A stretch of 64,000 nucleotides of DNA from contig CAWKMN010000001.1 of NCBI GenBank assembly GCA_963850765.1, positions 310,001 to 374,000 on the forward strand, written 5' to 3'. Positions 1 to 8,783 of this stretch are shown piece after piece (within the stretch, counting starts at the first letter, position 1; each line of letters opens with the position of its first letter). The notes beneath the pieces were generated by a model. The model was not told where the DNA came from. It worked only from the letters and a program-made list of their open reading frames with translations, and ran no database searches. The DNA comes from CAWKMN01 sp963850765. GTDB lineage: Bacteria; Chloroflexota; Anaerolineae; Aggregatilineales; Aggregatilineaceae. The translations under genes and the position numbers were made by a program.

Positions 1-921
1 TCGACGCGGCGGCGCTCGATACCAAGCTGGCGGCGCTGGCAGCGGGCGCGATGTGCGACTGGGGCGTGTACTTCGGCGCGAGCCAGTCCGATAACAGCGC
101 CGAGTATGCGCGCATCATCGGCCCGGTGTGCGGGCTGAAGATGTACAACAACGCCACGACCGGCAACCTGCTGATCGCGGATCAGGATCTGCGCGCCCGA
201 CATTACCGGGCGTGGCCGGGCACCAAACCGATCGCCGTGCACGCCGAAGGGCAGACCGTGGCGGATATTCTCGCGCTGGTGCGGCAGTATCAGCCGGCAG
301 ACGCATTTCTGCCACATCAGCACGGCCGAGGAGATCGCGCTGCTGCGCGCTGCCAAAGCCGACGGACTGCCGATCTCGGTCGGCGTCACGCCGCACCACC
401 TGTTTTTAACGGAGGGCGATGTACGCACGCTCGGATCGCTCGGCCTGATGAAGCCGGAACTCAAGACCCAGGCCGATCAGGATGCGCTGTGGCAGGGGAT
501 CGCGGATGGGCTGGTCGATGTCGTGGAGTCCGACCACGCACCCCATACACTGGCCGAGAAGCAGTCGGAACGCCCGCCGTTTGGCGTGCCGGGCCTGGAA
601 ACGACGCTGCCGCTGCTGGGTACCGCCGTGCGCGATGGTCGCCTGACCACCGAGCGGCTGATCGAACTGGTGGCGACCAACCCGCAGCGCATTTTTGGTG
701 CGCGGCCCGATCCCGACACCTACACGCTGGTCGATCTCGATGCCTCGTATGTCATCGAGCGCGCCAACCTGCGGACCCAGTGCGGTTGGTCGCCCTTCGA
801 GGGGAAACGCGTCTGGGGCCGGGTGCGCGAGGTCTGGATCCGGGGCCGGCAGGTTTTCGACGGCGAAACAGTGTGCGTCACGCCCGGCTTTGGGCAGAAC
901 CTGTTTGGGGGCCGATCATGA
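1..921 (+). CDS. pyrC: Dihydroorotase, CAD type (5'-partial, frame-broken)
   Basis: Catalyses cyclisation of carbamoyl-aspartate to dihydroorotate in pyrimidine synthesis. The gene enters from outside the window and reads in frame 3 (from position 3) to about 290-300, then in frame 1 to the stop at 921. The two parts together match the eukaryotic CAD-type dihydroorotase: GLKMYNN carries the metal-bridging lysine, VHAEGQT and CHISTAEE carry histidine ligands, VTPHHLFL follows, and SDHAPHT carries the catalytic aspartate. The frame break lies between codons for QPA and THFCHIS, with no premature domain loss, so a one-base sequence error is likely. The stop overlaps the pyrD start by ATGA, showing an operon. 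Confidence 0.93.
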
Positions 922-2115
922 TCCGCACGGCGTTCTTGCGAACGAGCGATGTGGCCTACACGCGCCTGCTGCGCCCGCTGATCTTCCGGTCGTCGGCGCA
1001 GACCGCACACGAGCGGATGATGCGCCTGCTGCGCCTGCTGGATGCCGCACCGGGTGCAAGCGCAGCGTCGGCGCATCCTGCGCCGCGCGCTGTCACCGGA
1101 CGCCCCTATCCAGGCCGGCGGCGTGGATCTTGCCGCCCCACTAATCCTCGCGGCGGGGCTGGTCAAAGGGGACGGGTTCGAATCCGAGGAGGCAGCGCTG
1201 GCGGCGGTGCGCTCCGGCCGGAATATCATCCCTGGCTGGCGCTGCGTGCCGGCCATGGTGGGGCTGGTCGAGTTCGGATCGTTCACCCGCTGGCCGCGGA
1301 TGGGGAATCCCGGCGTGGTCGTATGGCGAGACGTGCCTACCCGCAGCACGCAGAACCGGGTCGGGCTGCGCAATCCGGGGGCGTGCGCCGCCGCCGAATT
1401 TCTTGCGGCGCGAACATCCCATCTGCCCGCGCAGTATGGGATCAACATCGCGGTCAGCCCCGGTGTGGATGATCCCGATCAGCAGGTGGAGGAAGTCCTC
1501 GCGGCGCTGGCGGCGTTTGTCGAGCGCGGCGTGCGTCCTGCCTGGTTCACGCTCAACCTGAGCTGTCCCAACACGGAAGATGATCCCACCGGGAACCAGA
1601 CGGCACACGGGGCGCGCCAGCTATGCCGCGCCGCAACCGAATACCTGAAGGGAACAGGTAGGGGCGTATTGCAATACGCCCCTACGTCGATGACTCCCCC
1701 TCCCCATCACATGGAGAGGGGGTCGGGGGGTGAGGCTCCCCTGTGGGTCAAAATCGGCCCCAACCTGTCCGCCGAACAGATCGCCGCGCTGATGCAGGTC
1801 TTCGCGGAAACCGGCGTGCGCGCGGTCGTCTCGACTAATACGCTCCCGATGCCAAGCCCCACGGATGCCGGCGTCATGGCGGGCGTGGCCGGCGGGCGGC
1901 TGCACGCTGATGCGCTGCACACGACGGCGGCGCTGCTGCACGAAAGAACCGCGCACGGCACCCCCGTGGACGTGATCGGCTGCGGCGGCGTGCTGGACGG
2001 CTCCACCTACCGCGATTTTATCCGGCTGGGCGTGCCGGTGGTCCAATACTGGTCGGCGCTGGTCTACCGGGGACCGCTGGCCGCCGCGTTAATCGCACGA
2101 GAGGCCAAACAATGA
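918..2115 (+). CDS. pyrD: Dihydroorotate dehydrogenase (frame-broken, carries an in-frame repeat insertion)
   Basis: FMN enzyme oxidising dihydroorotate to orotate. It starts at ATG 918, overlapping the pyrC stop. About 45 residues read in frame 3 (MIRTAFLRTSD and the following helix), then the frame changes near 1045-1060 and runs in frame 1 to 2115. Visible family signatures: APLILAAGLVKGDG, NPGVVVWRDVPTRS, NRVGLRNPG, TLNLSCPNTEDD (substrate loop), LWVKIGPNLS, VVSTNTL and VIGCGGV (phosphate binding). Between YLKGT and PLWVKIGP lie about 28 extra residues encoded by two intergenic-type repeats at 1655-1738. The family has no counterpart, so activity could be affected; the insertion keeps frame. 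The stop overlaps pyrE by ATGA. Confidence 0.9.
1655..1738. repeat. Dispersed repeats inserted inside pyrD (families C and A)
   Basis: A perfect 28-base palindrome at 1658-1685 (arms GTAGGGGCGTATTG and its complement) is followed at 1691-1735 by a C-rich/G-rich inverted repeat of the CCCCCTCCCC...GGGGAGGGGG type. Both families recur in intergenic gaps of this window. Here they add 84 bases, an exact 28 codons, to the pyrD reading frame. Confidence 0.85.
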
Positions 2116-2756
2116 GTGTGTTGAACGAGATTCAGGAACAGGTCGCGCGCGCGCTGCTCGAGATCCAGGCGGTGGTTTTTGCGCCCCACGCGCCCATCAC
2201 GTTTAAGTCCGGCATCCTGTCGCCGGTCTACGTCGATAACCGGCGGCTGCCCTTCTGGCCGGCACAGTGGCAGATCGCCATCGAAGGGATGCAGCAGTTG
2301 ATCGCGGCCCGCGACATCACGTTCGACGTAATCGCGGGCATCGCGGCGGGCGGGATCCCGCACAGCGCGGCGCTGGCGTATACGCTCAAGCGGCCGTCGG
2401 TGTTCGTGCGCAAAGAAGCGAAAGAGCACGGCACACGCGGCCAGATCGAAGGCGGCGACGTGACGAACCGGCGCGTGCTGCTGGTCGAAGATATGGTGAC
2501 GACGGGCAGCAGCAGTCTGGCCGGGGTTGAGGCGCTGCGGGCGGCGGGGGCGATCGTGACCGACTGCCTGAGTATCACGTCGTATGGTTTTGCCGAAGCG
2601 GATCAGGCATTCGAGGCGGCGGGCGTGCGGCTTCACCCGCTCGCCCCGTTTGCCATCATCGTGGCGCAGGCGTCGCAGATGGGCCTGTTCGACACCGCAG
2701 CACTGGACCAGATCGAAGCATGGATGCGCGATCCGCATCACTGGGGGCGATCATGA
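2112..2756 (+). CDS. pyrE: Orotate phosphoribosyltransferase
   Basis: Transfers phosphoribose from PRPP to orotate to make OMP. The protein is 214 residues, a normal length, and intact. The PRPP-binding motif RVLLVEDMVTTGSSS lies at about residues 121-135. FKSGILSPVYVDNRRL near the N-terminus is the orotate-binding region, and VRKEAKEHGTRGQIEGG forms the flexible catalytic loop. ATG 2112 overlaps the pyrD stop and the last codons overlap pyrF at 2753, so the three genes should be translationally coupled. Confidence 0.96.
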   Translation: MSVLNEIQEQVARALLEIQAVVFAPHAPITFKSGILSPVYVDNRRLPFWPAQWQIAIEGMQQLIAARDITFDVIAGIAAGGIPHSAALAYTLKRPSVFVRKEAKEHGTRGQIEGGDVTNRRVLLVEDMVTTGSSSLAGVEALRAAGAIVTDCLSITSYGFAEADQAFEAAGVRLHPLAPFAIIVAQASQMGLFDTAALDQIEAWMRDPHHWGRS

Positions 2757-3553
2757 ACGTGATTGACAAGTACAACCGCCGCGTGGATGCGGTGAATTCG
2801 CTGGTGTGCGTGGGGCTGGACAGCGACTACGCCCAACTACCGGATCGCTTCAAAAGCGAGGACCTGCCGCAGTTCGCCTTTAACCGCTGGATCATCGAGC
2901 AGACGCATCCCTTTGTCAGCGCCTATAAGCCCAACATGGCCTTTTACGAGGCGCGGGGCGAAGCGGGACTGGCGGCGCTGGCGCAAACCATCGGCTACCT
3001 GCGCGCCGAACATCCCGACATCCTGACCATTTGTGACGCCAAGCGTGCCGACATCGGCTCGACCAACCAGGGCTATGTCGAAGCGATCTTCGACCGGCTG
3101 GGCTTCGATGCCGTGACGCTCAACCCGTACCTGGGCCGCGAGGCGCTGGAACCGTTTCTGGCGCGCGCGGATAAGGGCTGTATCCTGCTGTGCCGGACCT
3201 CGAATCCCGGCGCGGGCGAGCTGCAGGATCTGATTATCGACGGCAAGCCCCTGTGGCAGATTGTCGCGGAGCGGGTGCGCGATCACTGGAATACACGCGG
3301 CAACTGCATGCTGGTCGCCGGCGCGACTTATCCCGGCGAACTGCACCAGATCCGCATGATCGCGGGTGAGATGCTGCTGCTGGTGCCGGGCGTTGGCGCG
3401 CAGGGCGGCGATGTCGAGCAGACGGTGCGTGCCGGCCGGACATCCGATGGCCGGGGCATGATCATCAACTCGTCGCGCGGGATTATCTTCGCGGCCGATC
3501 CGGCCGAGTCCGCGCGCGCCCTGCGCGATACGATCAATCAGTACCGCCAATAA
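2753..3553 (+). CDS. pyrF: Orotidine 5'-phosphate decarboxylase
   Basis: Decarboxylates OMP to UMP, the last step of the de novo pathway. Start ATG 2753 is chosen because it overlaps the pyrE stop as ATGA, as at the other pyr junctions, giving 266 residues. A longer in-frame start at 2720 would lie inside pyrE. The catalytic motif DAKRADIGS is at residues 95-103, and the phosphate-binding segment is LVPGVGAQGGD with NSSRGIIFA near the C-terminus. The length and the TNQGY sequence point to the longer (type 2, mycobacterial/myxobacterial-like) PyrF family. It ends the pyr operon; family B repeats follow. Confidence 0.95.
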   Translation: MNVIDKYNRRVDAVNSLVCVGLDSDYAQLPDRFKSEDLPQFAFNRWIIEQTHPFVSAYKPNMAFYEARGEAGLAALAQTIGYLRAEHPDILTICDAKRADIGSTNQGYVEAIFDRLGFDAVTLNPYLGREALEPFLARADKGCILLCRTSNPGAGELQDLIIDGKPLWQIVAERVRDHWNTRGNCMLVAGATYPGELHQIRMIAGEMLLLVPGVGAQGGDVEQTVRAGRTSDGRGMIINSSRGIIFAADPAESARALRDTINQYRQ

Positions 3554-3559
3554 GATCTT

Positions 3560-3768
3560 TACCACAGAGGGCACAGAGCACACAGAGAAAACCAAGGGAA
3601 AAACAGCAGAGAAGATTGAAACTGCTCTCACGTTTTCCTCTATCATCTTTCATCTTTGACTCTGTGTCCTCTGCGCCTCGGCGGTTCGATCTCTTTCTCT
3701 TGCTTTTCTCTCTTTATTCCCTTTGTCCGTCTCTGTGTTCTCTGTGTCCTCTGTGGTTCATGTTCTTT
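3560..3768. repeat. Family B element (ACAGAGGACACAGAG type) filling the pyrF-C39 gap
   Basis: The left end reads ACCACAGAGGGCACAGAG at about 3561. The right end carries its complement twice, with CTCTGTGTCCTCTG at about 3660 and CTGTGTCCTCTGTGG at about 3740. The whole element is a roughly 210-base imperfect inverted repeat. The same core recurs at 5290-5335 and 51668-51705. No gene is seen in the 275-base gap. Confidence 0.75.
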
Positions 3769-3828
3769 TCTCGTTTGCTGCATTCTGCCGCGCATCGTAC
3801 ACTATACAAAAAGGGCAGGAGTCTCACG

Positions 3829-4458
3829 ATGCAGCGCGAGGATGGCGGGCTTTACCTCGACGAACGGCACGGACATACGCTCGACACGTACCACATCGAC
3901 CAGGGCGATTCGAACGACTGCGGGCCGCATGTCGTGGCGATGGCGGTGAACTTCTGGCTTGGTGCGAACACGCTGGACGCTGCGACGGCCGGCCGCGAGA
4001 TGAACCGCCCGCGCGTCGGCATTGGATTTCCACCCCTGGTGTTGCGGCGCGTGCCCAACTGGGCCACCCTGCCGTGGGGAATCGTCGATATGCTGCGCGC
4101 CTACCACATCCCGGCCCGGTGGCGGGTGCGCGCCCGTGAAGAGGATTTGCAGCGCGCGCTGCGCGAGGATCGGCTGGTCATGCCTGTTTTCGGGGAGCCG
4201 TTCAAACGGCGGGGTCTGCGCTGGTCCGGCTGGTCGCACGTGGCGATCATGTACGGCTGGGATCCCAACGACGAGATTTACTGGCTGGTGGATTCGTCCC
4301 GGCCGTTTGCCCCCACCGAACAGGACCGCGATCTCTTTCTGCCACGCTGGAAAAACATGGGCTACCTGATGGTCGAGACGCTCCCTAATCCTCCCACCAG
4401 GTGGAGGGCTGGGCCACTTCCGTGCGTGCGAGACGCCTGGGGAACGGGGAGGGGCTGA
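3829..4458 (+). CDS. C39-like papain-fold cysteine peptidase domain protein
   Basis: A 209-residue protein of the peptidase C39-like family. The likely catalytic cysteine is C31 in DSNDCGPHVVAMAVN, the histidine is H137 in WSHVAIMYGW, and the aspartate is D155 in YWLVDSSRP. It has no signal peptide, ABC-transporter domain or membrane segment, so it is probably a cytoplasmic hydrolase or pseudo-peptidase rather than a bacteriocin exporter. Start ATG 3829 has AGGAG about 8 bases upstream. The last 25 or so residues (from LPNPPTRWRAG) are encoded by a family A repeat that also supplies the stop, so the C-terminus is not ancestral. Confidence 0.75.
   Translation: MQREDGGLYLDERHGHTLDTYHIDQGDSNDCGPHVVAMAVNFWLGANTLDAATAGREMNRPRVGIGFPPLVLRRVPNWATLPWGIVDMLRAYHIPARWRVRAREEDLQRALREDRLVMPVFGEPFKRRGLRWSGWSHVAIMYGWDPNDEIYWLVDSSRPFAPTEQDRDLFLPRWKNMGYLMVETLPNPPTRWRAGPLPCVRDAWGTGRG
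4378..4458. repeat. Family A repeat forming the 3' end of the C39-like gene
   Basis: Sequence of the CCTAATCC...GGGAGGGGCTGA type, a degenerate copy of the family A element found in most gaps. It provides the C-terminal codons and the TGA stop of the plus-strand gene. Confidence 0.6.
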
Positions 4459-4463
4459 CACCC

Positions 4464-6451
4464 TCAGTCGCGCGCCTGCGCGACATATGCGCCCTGCTCG
4501 TCGATCACTTCCGTGGTGATATAGGTCGTTCCCTCGATCCGGTACATCCCGGCGGCTAATGCCCGCGTTCCCGGCGGCAGCACCAGATCAAACCACAGCA
4601 CAAGCCGATCCCCTGCCCGCCAGTAACGTCCCGGCCAGCCAGACCGATCCACCTGAGCGAGCTTTTCCCCGTCCGCGTCGAGCGCATGAACAAACGCCTG
4701 ATAGTCTGCTGGCGGCGTGGGTGGCCCGCTCAACTGCCAGGACAGCATCACGCCGTGATCGCGCACAGCATAGCCATTCAGAATCGCACCGTTAGCGAAT
4801 CGCACCGGCTCGATCGCGGTCAGTCCATCCGCCCATGCGGGGATCTCCGCCGGGCGCAGAATGTATGGATTTTCGCCGGGGCGCTGCTCGAATACCTGCG
4901 CGCCGTCCTGTTCCGCGCACGCCTGATCGGGGCAGGTGCGCAGCGCCGGCGACCACGCGATCAATTCCAGCGCCGCGCTCGTTGGGATCACGGCCGTGCG
5001 GGTGCCGTTCACAAAGCGCACATCCGGCACCGGCTCCAGCAGCACGCTCCACACCGCCGGGATCTCCTCAAAGGGCGCGAGTTCTTCTTCGCTGACCACG
5101 ATCACGCTGTCCGGCTGTTGATCAAGCACGGCCGCGCGTGCGTCCATCAGGTAATGCAGCGGTGTGCCGAATCCGCCCGGTGTCGCGTGGGTATCCACGA
5201 AACGCAGCAGTTGAACCAGCAGATAGACCTGGAAGCCCGCGATCACCACGATCAGGAGTAGGGACGCAGAACAAATCCTCTCCCTTGTCTTTCCCCTGAT
5301 TTTCTCTGTGTCCTCTGTGTCCTCTGTGGTGAATAGCTTTTGCTATCCCAGCCCCGCACAGGATATACGCGGCGGGCATCATGGGGATCAGGTAATGCGG
5401 CGCGATCTCGGTCCATTCCCAGGTAAAGGCCAGCACCGGCACGATCAGCCACGCGACCAGCACCACATCCGGCGACCGCCGCATCTGTTTTCGGCGGATG
5501 GCGCGCCAGGAAAGGCCCACCGCCGCCAGAACTGCGCCGAGCGGCACCAGCTTGAGCAGCAGATCCACATCCGGCACGGACATGAGATAGTGCCGGAACT
5601 GTTCTGGCCCGGCCAGCGAGTGGATATTTGTCCCGGCGACGCTGAACCACGCGTAATCAAGTGCCGTCGTGCTGATCACGCGCTCGTGTGCCGGGCTGGA
5701 CTCCCACCGCTCGCGCAGGGTGTCCGGCGACAGCCAGCCGTCCTGATACGCGCCGATCAGCGCCGGGATCGCGGTCAGCGCCGCGACAGCCAGCCCGATC
5801 AACAGGTCGCGCCGCCGGATCAGCCTGCGGCCAGAGGAGCAGCATCAGCAGGCTGATCGGGATCAGCGTGAAGGCGGCATAGTGGATCTGCACGGCCAGC
5901 GCCAGCAGCGGCCAGTGCGCCCAGCGTGCCCAGCGTCTCCCCTCGCCATAGCCGAGCAGCCCGGTGAAGATCACTGCGATCACGAACGGGGGCAGCAGAT
6001 CCTGTGCCCAGATTTTACGCGAATAGAGCACCGCCCACGGGCTCACCGCGTAAAGCAGTCCGGCGATGAGTGCCGCCCGCGGGCCGTAGTAGCGGCGCGC
6101 CAATCCCCACACCAGCCCGACCGCGATCACATTGAGCAGTCCGACGAACATCGTCGCGAAGATTGGGCTGTCGCTGAAGAAAAAGGGGATTGCCATGAGG
6201 TAGACGCTGATCGGGGGGTTCGGCACGTTGACCGACGAACTCAGGCCGAGCAGCGGCCACTCGCGCCCATGGACCAGATCGAGCGCTAGCTGCGAGAGGT
6301 TGCCTTCGTCACGCTTAAACTCGGTGATGCCGGGCGCACCCATCCGCAGGATCGCGGCCAGCGCCAGGACGAGAACCAGCGCAGCCCATCCCCAGCGCGA
6401 ATCTCCCCCTCCCCACGGCGTGGAGAGGGGGCCGGGAGGTGAGGCCGTCAT
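4464..6451 (-). CDS. Membrane glycosyltransferase, ArnT/PMT-like (two frame breaks, repeat insertion)
   Basis: A polytopic GT-C type transferase expected to use a polyprenyl-phosphate sugar donor outside the membrane. The first part has TM1 (WAALVLVLALAAILRM), then the catalytic-loop sequence GITEFKRDEGNLSQLALDL with acidic residues, then many hydrophobic helices. Frame breaks occur near 5830 (after LLLWPQADPA) and near 5260-5280. The downstream parts end in a roughly 230-residue extracytoplasmic C-terminal domain. At 5290-5335 a family B repeat adds HHRGHRGHRENQG between two membrane segments and coincides with the second break. The start ATG at 6451 overlaps the upstream stop (TAATG), and its first 16 codons come from a family A repeat. 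Confidence 0.75.
5290..5335. repeat. Family B repeat inserted in the glycosyltransferase gene
   Basis: CTCTGTGTCCTCTGTGTCC on the plus strand, the complement of the ACAGAGGACACAGAG core seen at 3560-3768. It lies in the middle of a membrane-protein coding region and encodes a basic HRGHRGHRE stretch on the minus strand. Confidence 0.75.
6406..6446. repeat. Family A repeat at the glycosyltransferase start
   Basis: CTCCCCCTCCCCACGGCG followed by its near-complement and GGGAGGTGAGG. It encodes residues 2-15 of the glycosyltransferase (TASPPGPLSTPWGG), directly after the start codon. Confidence 0.7.
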
Positions 6452-8208
6452 TATTCCTCTTCGCCGGCGAAGACCTGCCAGGGGCCGTGCATCCCGTCGA
6501 AGGTGACGCCGTAATAAACACGCATCTCGCCATTGTCGCGCTGGACGAGATCGTAGCGGATGCTGCCGCTGTGTTTGTAGCGCTTCCACAGCCCGATCTC
6601 ACCGTGCCACTCGACCTTGTCCGGCTGGACCGGGTTCGACTCTTTTTCGGTGATGGCGTAGTGCCACAGCCGCCGCGCGGACTGCCGGGTGACGTTCTTC
6701 ACCACGTTGCCGTTACGCAGATCACGCATCATGTGATAGGTCGCGCCCTTACGCTCCTCGGTGGCGAGGATCTCAACCCCGGTGCGCGGCGCTTCGATCT
6801 TGCTGTCTGCGATGGTGTCAGACGCGGCCGGCGCTTCAACCGGCAGGCTGGGGGATACGTTGGTGTGCGCGCTGCTAAGCGCAGATGCCGCCTCGCCGCC
6901 CCGCTGGCCTATGTTTTGCAGCACCAACTGCACGATCTCATCCCGCACAGCCAGACTGGTTTCTTCCTCGTCGCGCACGTAGATCTTGTTGTCGTCGATG
7001 GCATAGGGCGGCTCGTTGCCGCGCGGCACCTGGATGCGGATCACCGGCTTGCCGTGGGTCTCCAGCACGTCAATATCCGTCGCAAGCTGGGGGGCGATCT
7101 TTTCCTCGATCTCGTCGCGCAGCATCTCGACGGATTCGGTAATGTCCGGCACGCCGATCGGCGGTTCTTTCGGCTTGGCGGTCACGCCAATGTAGATGGT
7201 GCCGCCATTGGTATTCGCCATGGCGCACACGTCCGCGATCACGGCGTACATGCGCCCGCCCCGGCGTGTCATGCCGTCGTGAAACGCCTGCACTATACTC
7301 GGACCTTCTTCGCGTGCGTTCTGCACATGATCGAAGGGGGCGCGGCTGGATTGGTAAGGCCGTGTGCGCGCGAAGTCGTTGCTGCGAAAAACTTCGAGCA
7401 GCGCCTCGAACGAACGCTCCGGAAGCTGCACCTCGGTGACACGATCCCCGACGCCGAGATGCTTGGTGTTGCGCGGATCGACCATGAGGCGGTGTGCGTC
7501 CGATCCCTGAATGGAGCGCATCCGGCGCGGATATTCGGGCTTGGTGCCGTCAAAAAAGCGCGCCGTGCTCTTGCGCCCCTGGCGTTCCAGATCGGTCAAT
7601 TCAAGCGCGTGCAAGAAGGGATCCTGCGTGTAGGCGATCTTCGTTTGGCCGCCGAAGTCGAAGCCGCGCATGGCGACCCCGTGACTCGAATTGGCGTGCG
7701 CCGCGATCACGACTCCGCCCGCGTAGCTGATCATGCGGTAGGCGGTCAGCACGTCCGACGACGCGCCCACCACCGACGATCCTTCGTCCAGCGTGGTCGG
7801 GGGGATGTTCAGACTCAGCAGGGTGTGTTCAAGCTGGCGGATGGACGTCTGCGGCGAGAAAATGCCGAGAATATGGAAGCCAAACGTCGCGGTGAACTCA
7901 AAACCTGGCAGTACCAGGATTTTATCGAGCAGCCGCCGGTATTCGGCCAGCTTGCGTTTTTCGTCGGGCTGGATGCGTCCCAGTTTTTCCAGGTATTCCA
8001 GCCCGTTGATCTCTTCCATCATCGCTTTGTAGCCGGTCACTGTGTTGTGATCGGTAAAGGCGATGATGTCCAGGCCGCGCATTTCCGCGTGGCGCAGGAT
8101 TTCGACGTAACTCACGTCCGGCTCCTGGTAATCGTTGGAGCCAGGGGTATGCAGATGCAGGTCCGCACGGAACCACTGCATCTTCGATTTTTTGGATTTT
8201 GTTGCCAC
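6451..8208 (-). CDS. PHP-domain phosphoesterase fused to a Schlafen AlbA_2 domain
   Basis: A 585-residue intact protein. The N-terminal PHP domain starts with ADLHLHTPGSND (metal ligands H18 and H20) and continues with FTDHNT (D53, H54), VLPGFEFT and IQGSDAH. From about residue 300 it has an AlbA_2 (Schlafen-type, divergent AAA/nucleic-acid-binding) domain: ADVCAMANTNGGTIYIGV, RIQVPRGNEPPYAIDDNKIYVR. A C-terminal 120-residue region (from about 465) has no family I recognise. PHP enzymes hydrolyse phosphoesters with a trinuclear metal site; AlbA_2 proteins act in regulation or phage defence. The combined function is not known. It is followed by the coupled glycosyltransferase gene. Confidence 0.85.
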   Translation of the reverse strand: MATKSKKSKMQWFRADLHLHTPGSNDYQEPDVSYVEILRHAEMRGLDIIAFTDHNTVTGYKAMMEEINGLEYLEKLGRIQPDEKRKLAEYRRLLDKILVLPGFEFTATFGFHILGIFSPQTSIRQLEHTLLSLNIPPTTLDEGSSVVGASSDVLTAYRMISYAGGVVIAAHANSSHGVAMRGFDFGGQTKIAYTQDPFLHALELTDLERQGRKSTARFFDGTKPEYPRRMRSIQGSDAHRLMVDPRNTKHLGVGDRVTEVQLPERSFEALLEVFRSNDFARTRPYQSSRAPFDHVQNAREEGPSIVQAFHDGMTRRGGRMYAVIADVCAMANTNGGTIYIGVTAKPKEPPIGVPDITESVEMLRDEIEEKIAPQLATDIDVLETHGKPVIRIQVPRGNEPPYAIDDNKIYVRDEEETSLAVRDEIVQLVLQNIGQRGGEAASALSSAHTNVSPSLPVEAPAASDTIADSKIEAPRTGVEILATEERKGATYHMMRDLRNGNVVKNVTRQSARRLWHYAITEKESNPVQPDKVEWHGEIGLWKRYKHSGSIRYDLVQRDNGEMRVYYGVTFDGMHGPWQVFAGEEE

Positions 8209-8247
8209 GGACCTTTTCTCCGTCCACGGATAGTATAGATAGATAAG

Positions 8248-8368
8248 CCATTAGCTGTTAGCCGTTAGCCGTTAGCTGATAGCTTTTAGCGATTAGCAGT
8301 ATTCGCTTAGCGTTGCAGATGAGTAGTCCAACTGCGCTAATGGCTGATTGCTAATCGCTAATCGCTTG
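8248..8368. repeat. Family D element (TTAGC-rich inverted repeat)
   Basis: Begins AAGCCATTAGCTGTTAGCC and ends GCTAATCGCTAATCGCTT, so the two ends are inverted copies built from short TTAGC units. It fills the gap between the PHP gene and the receiver gene. Related elements lie at 12031, 37688, 44397, 55690 and 58437. Confidence 0.75.
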
Positions 8369-8381
8369 GACAAAGGCCGTG

Positions 8382-8735
8382 TTACCCAAGAAGATCAAGA
8401 AACAGAGCCGACAGATCGTCCGGCTCAAACGGTTTGACCAGGAATGCATTGGCTCCGGCGTTTAATGCTTCGGTCTCTTTATCCAGACCCGAAGCCATCA
8501 CAATAGGGACCTGCGCAAACCGGGTATCGGACCGCAAATGACTGACCAACTCCAGCCCGTTCATGTCGGTCAGGTGAAAATCCACCAGAAATAGATCGGG
8601 ATGCTCATGGCTGGCGACATCCAGCGCAAGCTGCCCGTTGGCAGCCGTGGCGACTTCGAAGCCGTCCATCTCCAACAGGGTTTGCAGCAGCTTTGTGGTG
8701 GTGCGGTCATCGTCAATAATCAATATCTTGGGCAA
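8382..8735 (-). CDS. CheY-like response regulator receiver
   Basis: A single-domain receiver of 117 residues. The acidic pocket is IIDDDR (D8-D10), the phospho-acceptor is D52 in FLVDFHLTDMNGLEL, the switch threonine position is occupied by S in VMASGL, and the conserved lysine is in FLVKPF. There is no output domain, so it must act by protein contact. No histidine kinase is adjacent; it lies about 50 bases downstream of lon on the same strand and may be read with it. Confidence 0.9.
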   Translation of the reverse strand: MPKILIIDDDRTTTKLLQTLLEMDGFEVATAANGQLALDVASHEHPDLFLVDFHLTDMNGLELVSHLRSDTRFAQVPIVMASGLDKETEALNAGANAFLVKPFEPDDLSALFLDLLG

Positions 8736-8783
8736 ATCAGCCTTCCTTACTTCAGATCAACCGGGGCGCGGCACAGACGGGCT

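Noticed and set aside
1175..1185. GGTTCGAATCC, a tRNA T-loop-like sequence
   Set aside because: It lies within conserved pyrD coding sequence (DGFESEE), with no acceptor or anticodon stem around it.
2720..2752. Upstream start for pyrF
   Set aside because: It would extend into pyrE and is not needed, since the ATGA overlap at 2753 matches the other pyr junctions.
6439..8238. A 599-residue open frame on the plus strand
   Set aside because: Shadow of the PHP-AlbA_2 gene on the minus strand. The plus frame has no recognisable domains, while the minus frame has clear motifs.
8248..8368. TTAGC repeats considered as a CRISPR array
   Set aside because: Units are only 5-9 bases, without regular spacers, and the two ends are inverted; no cas gene is present.
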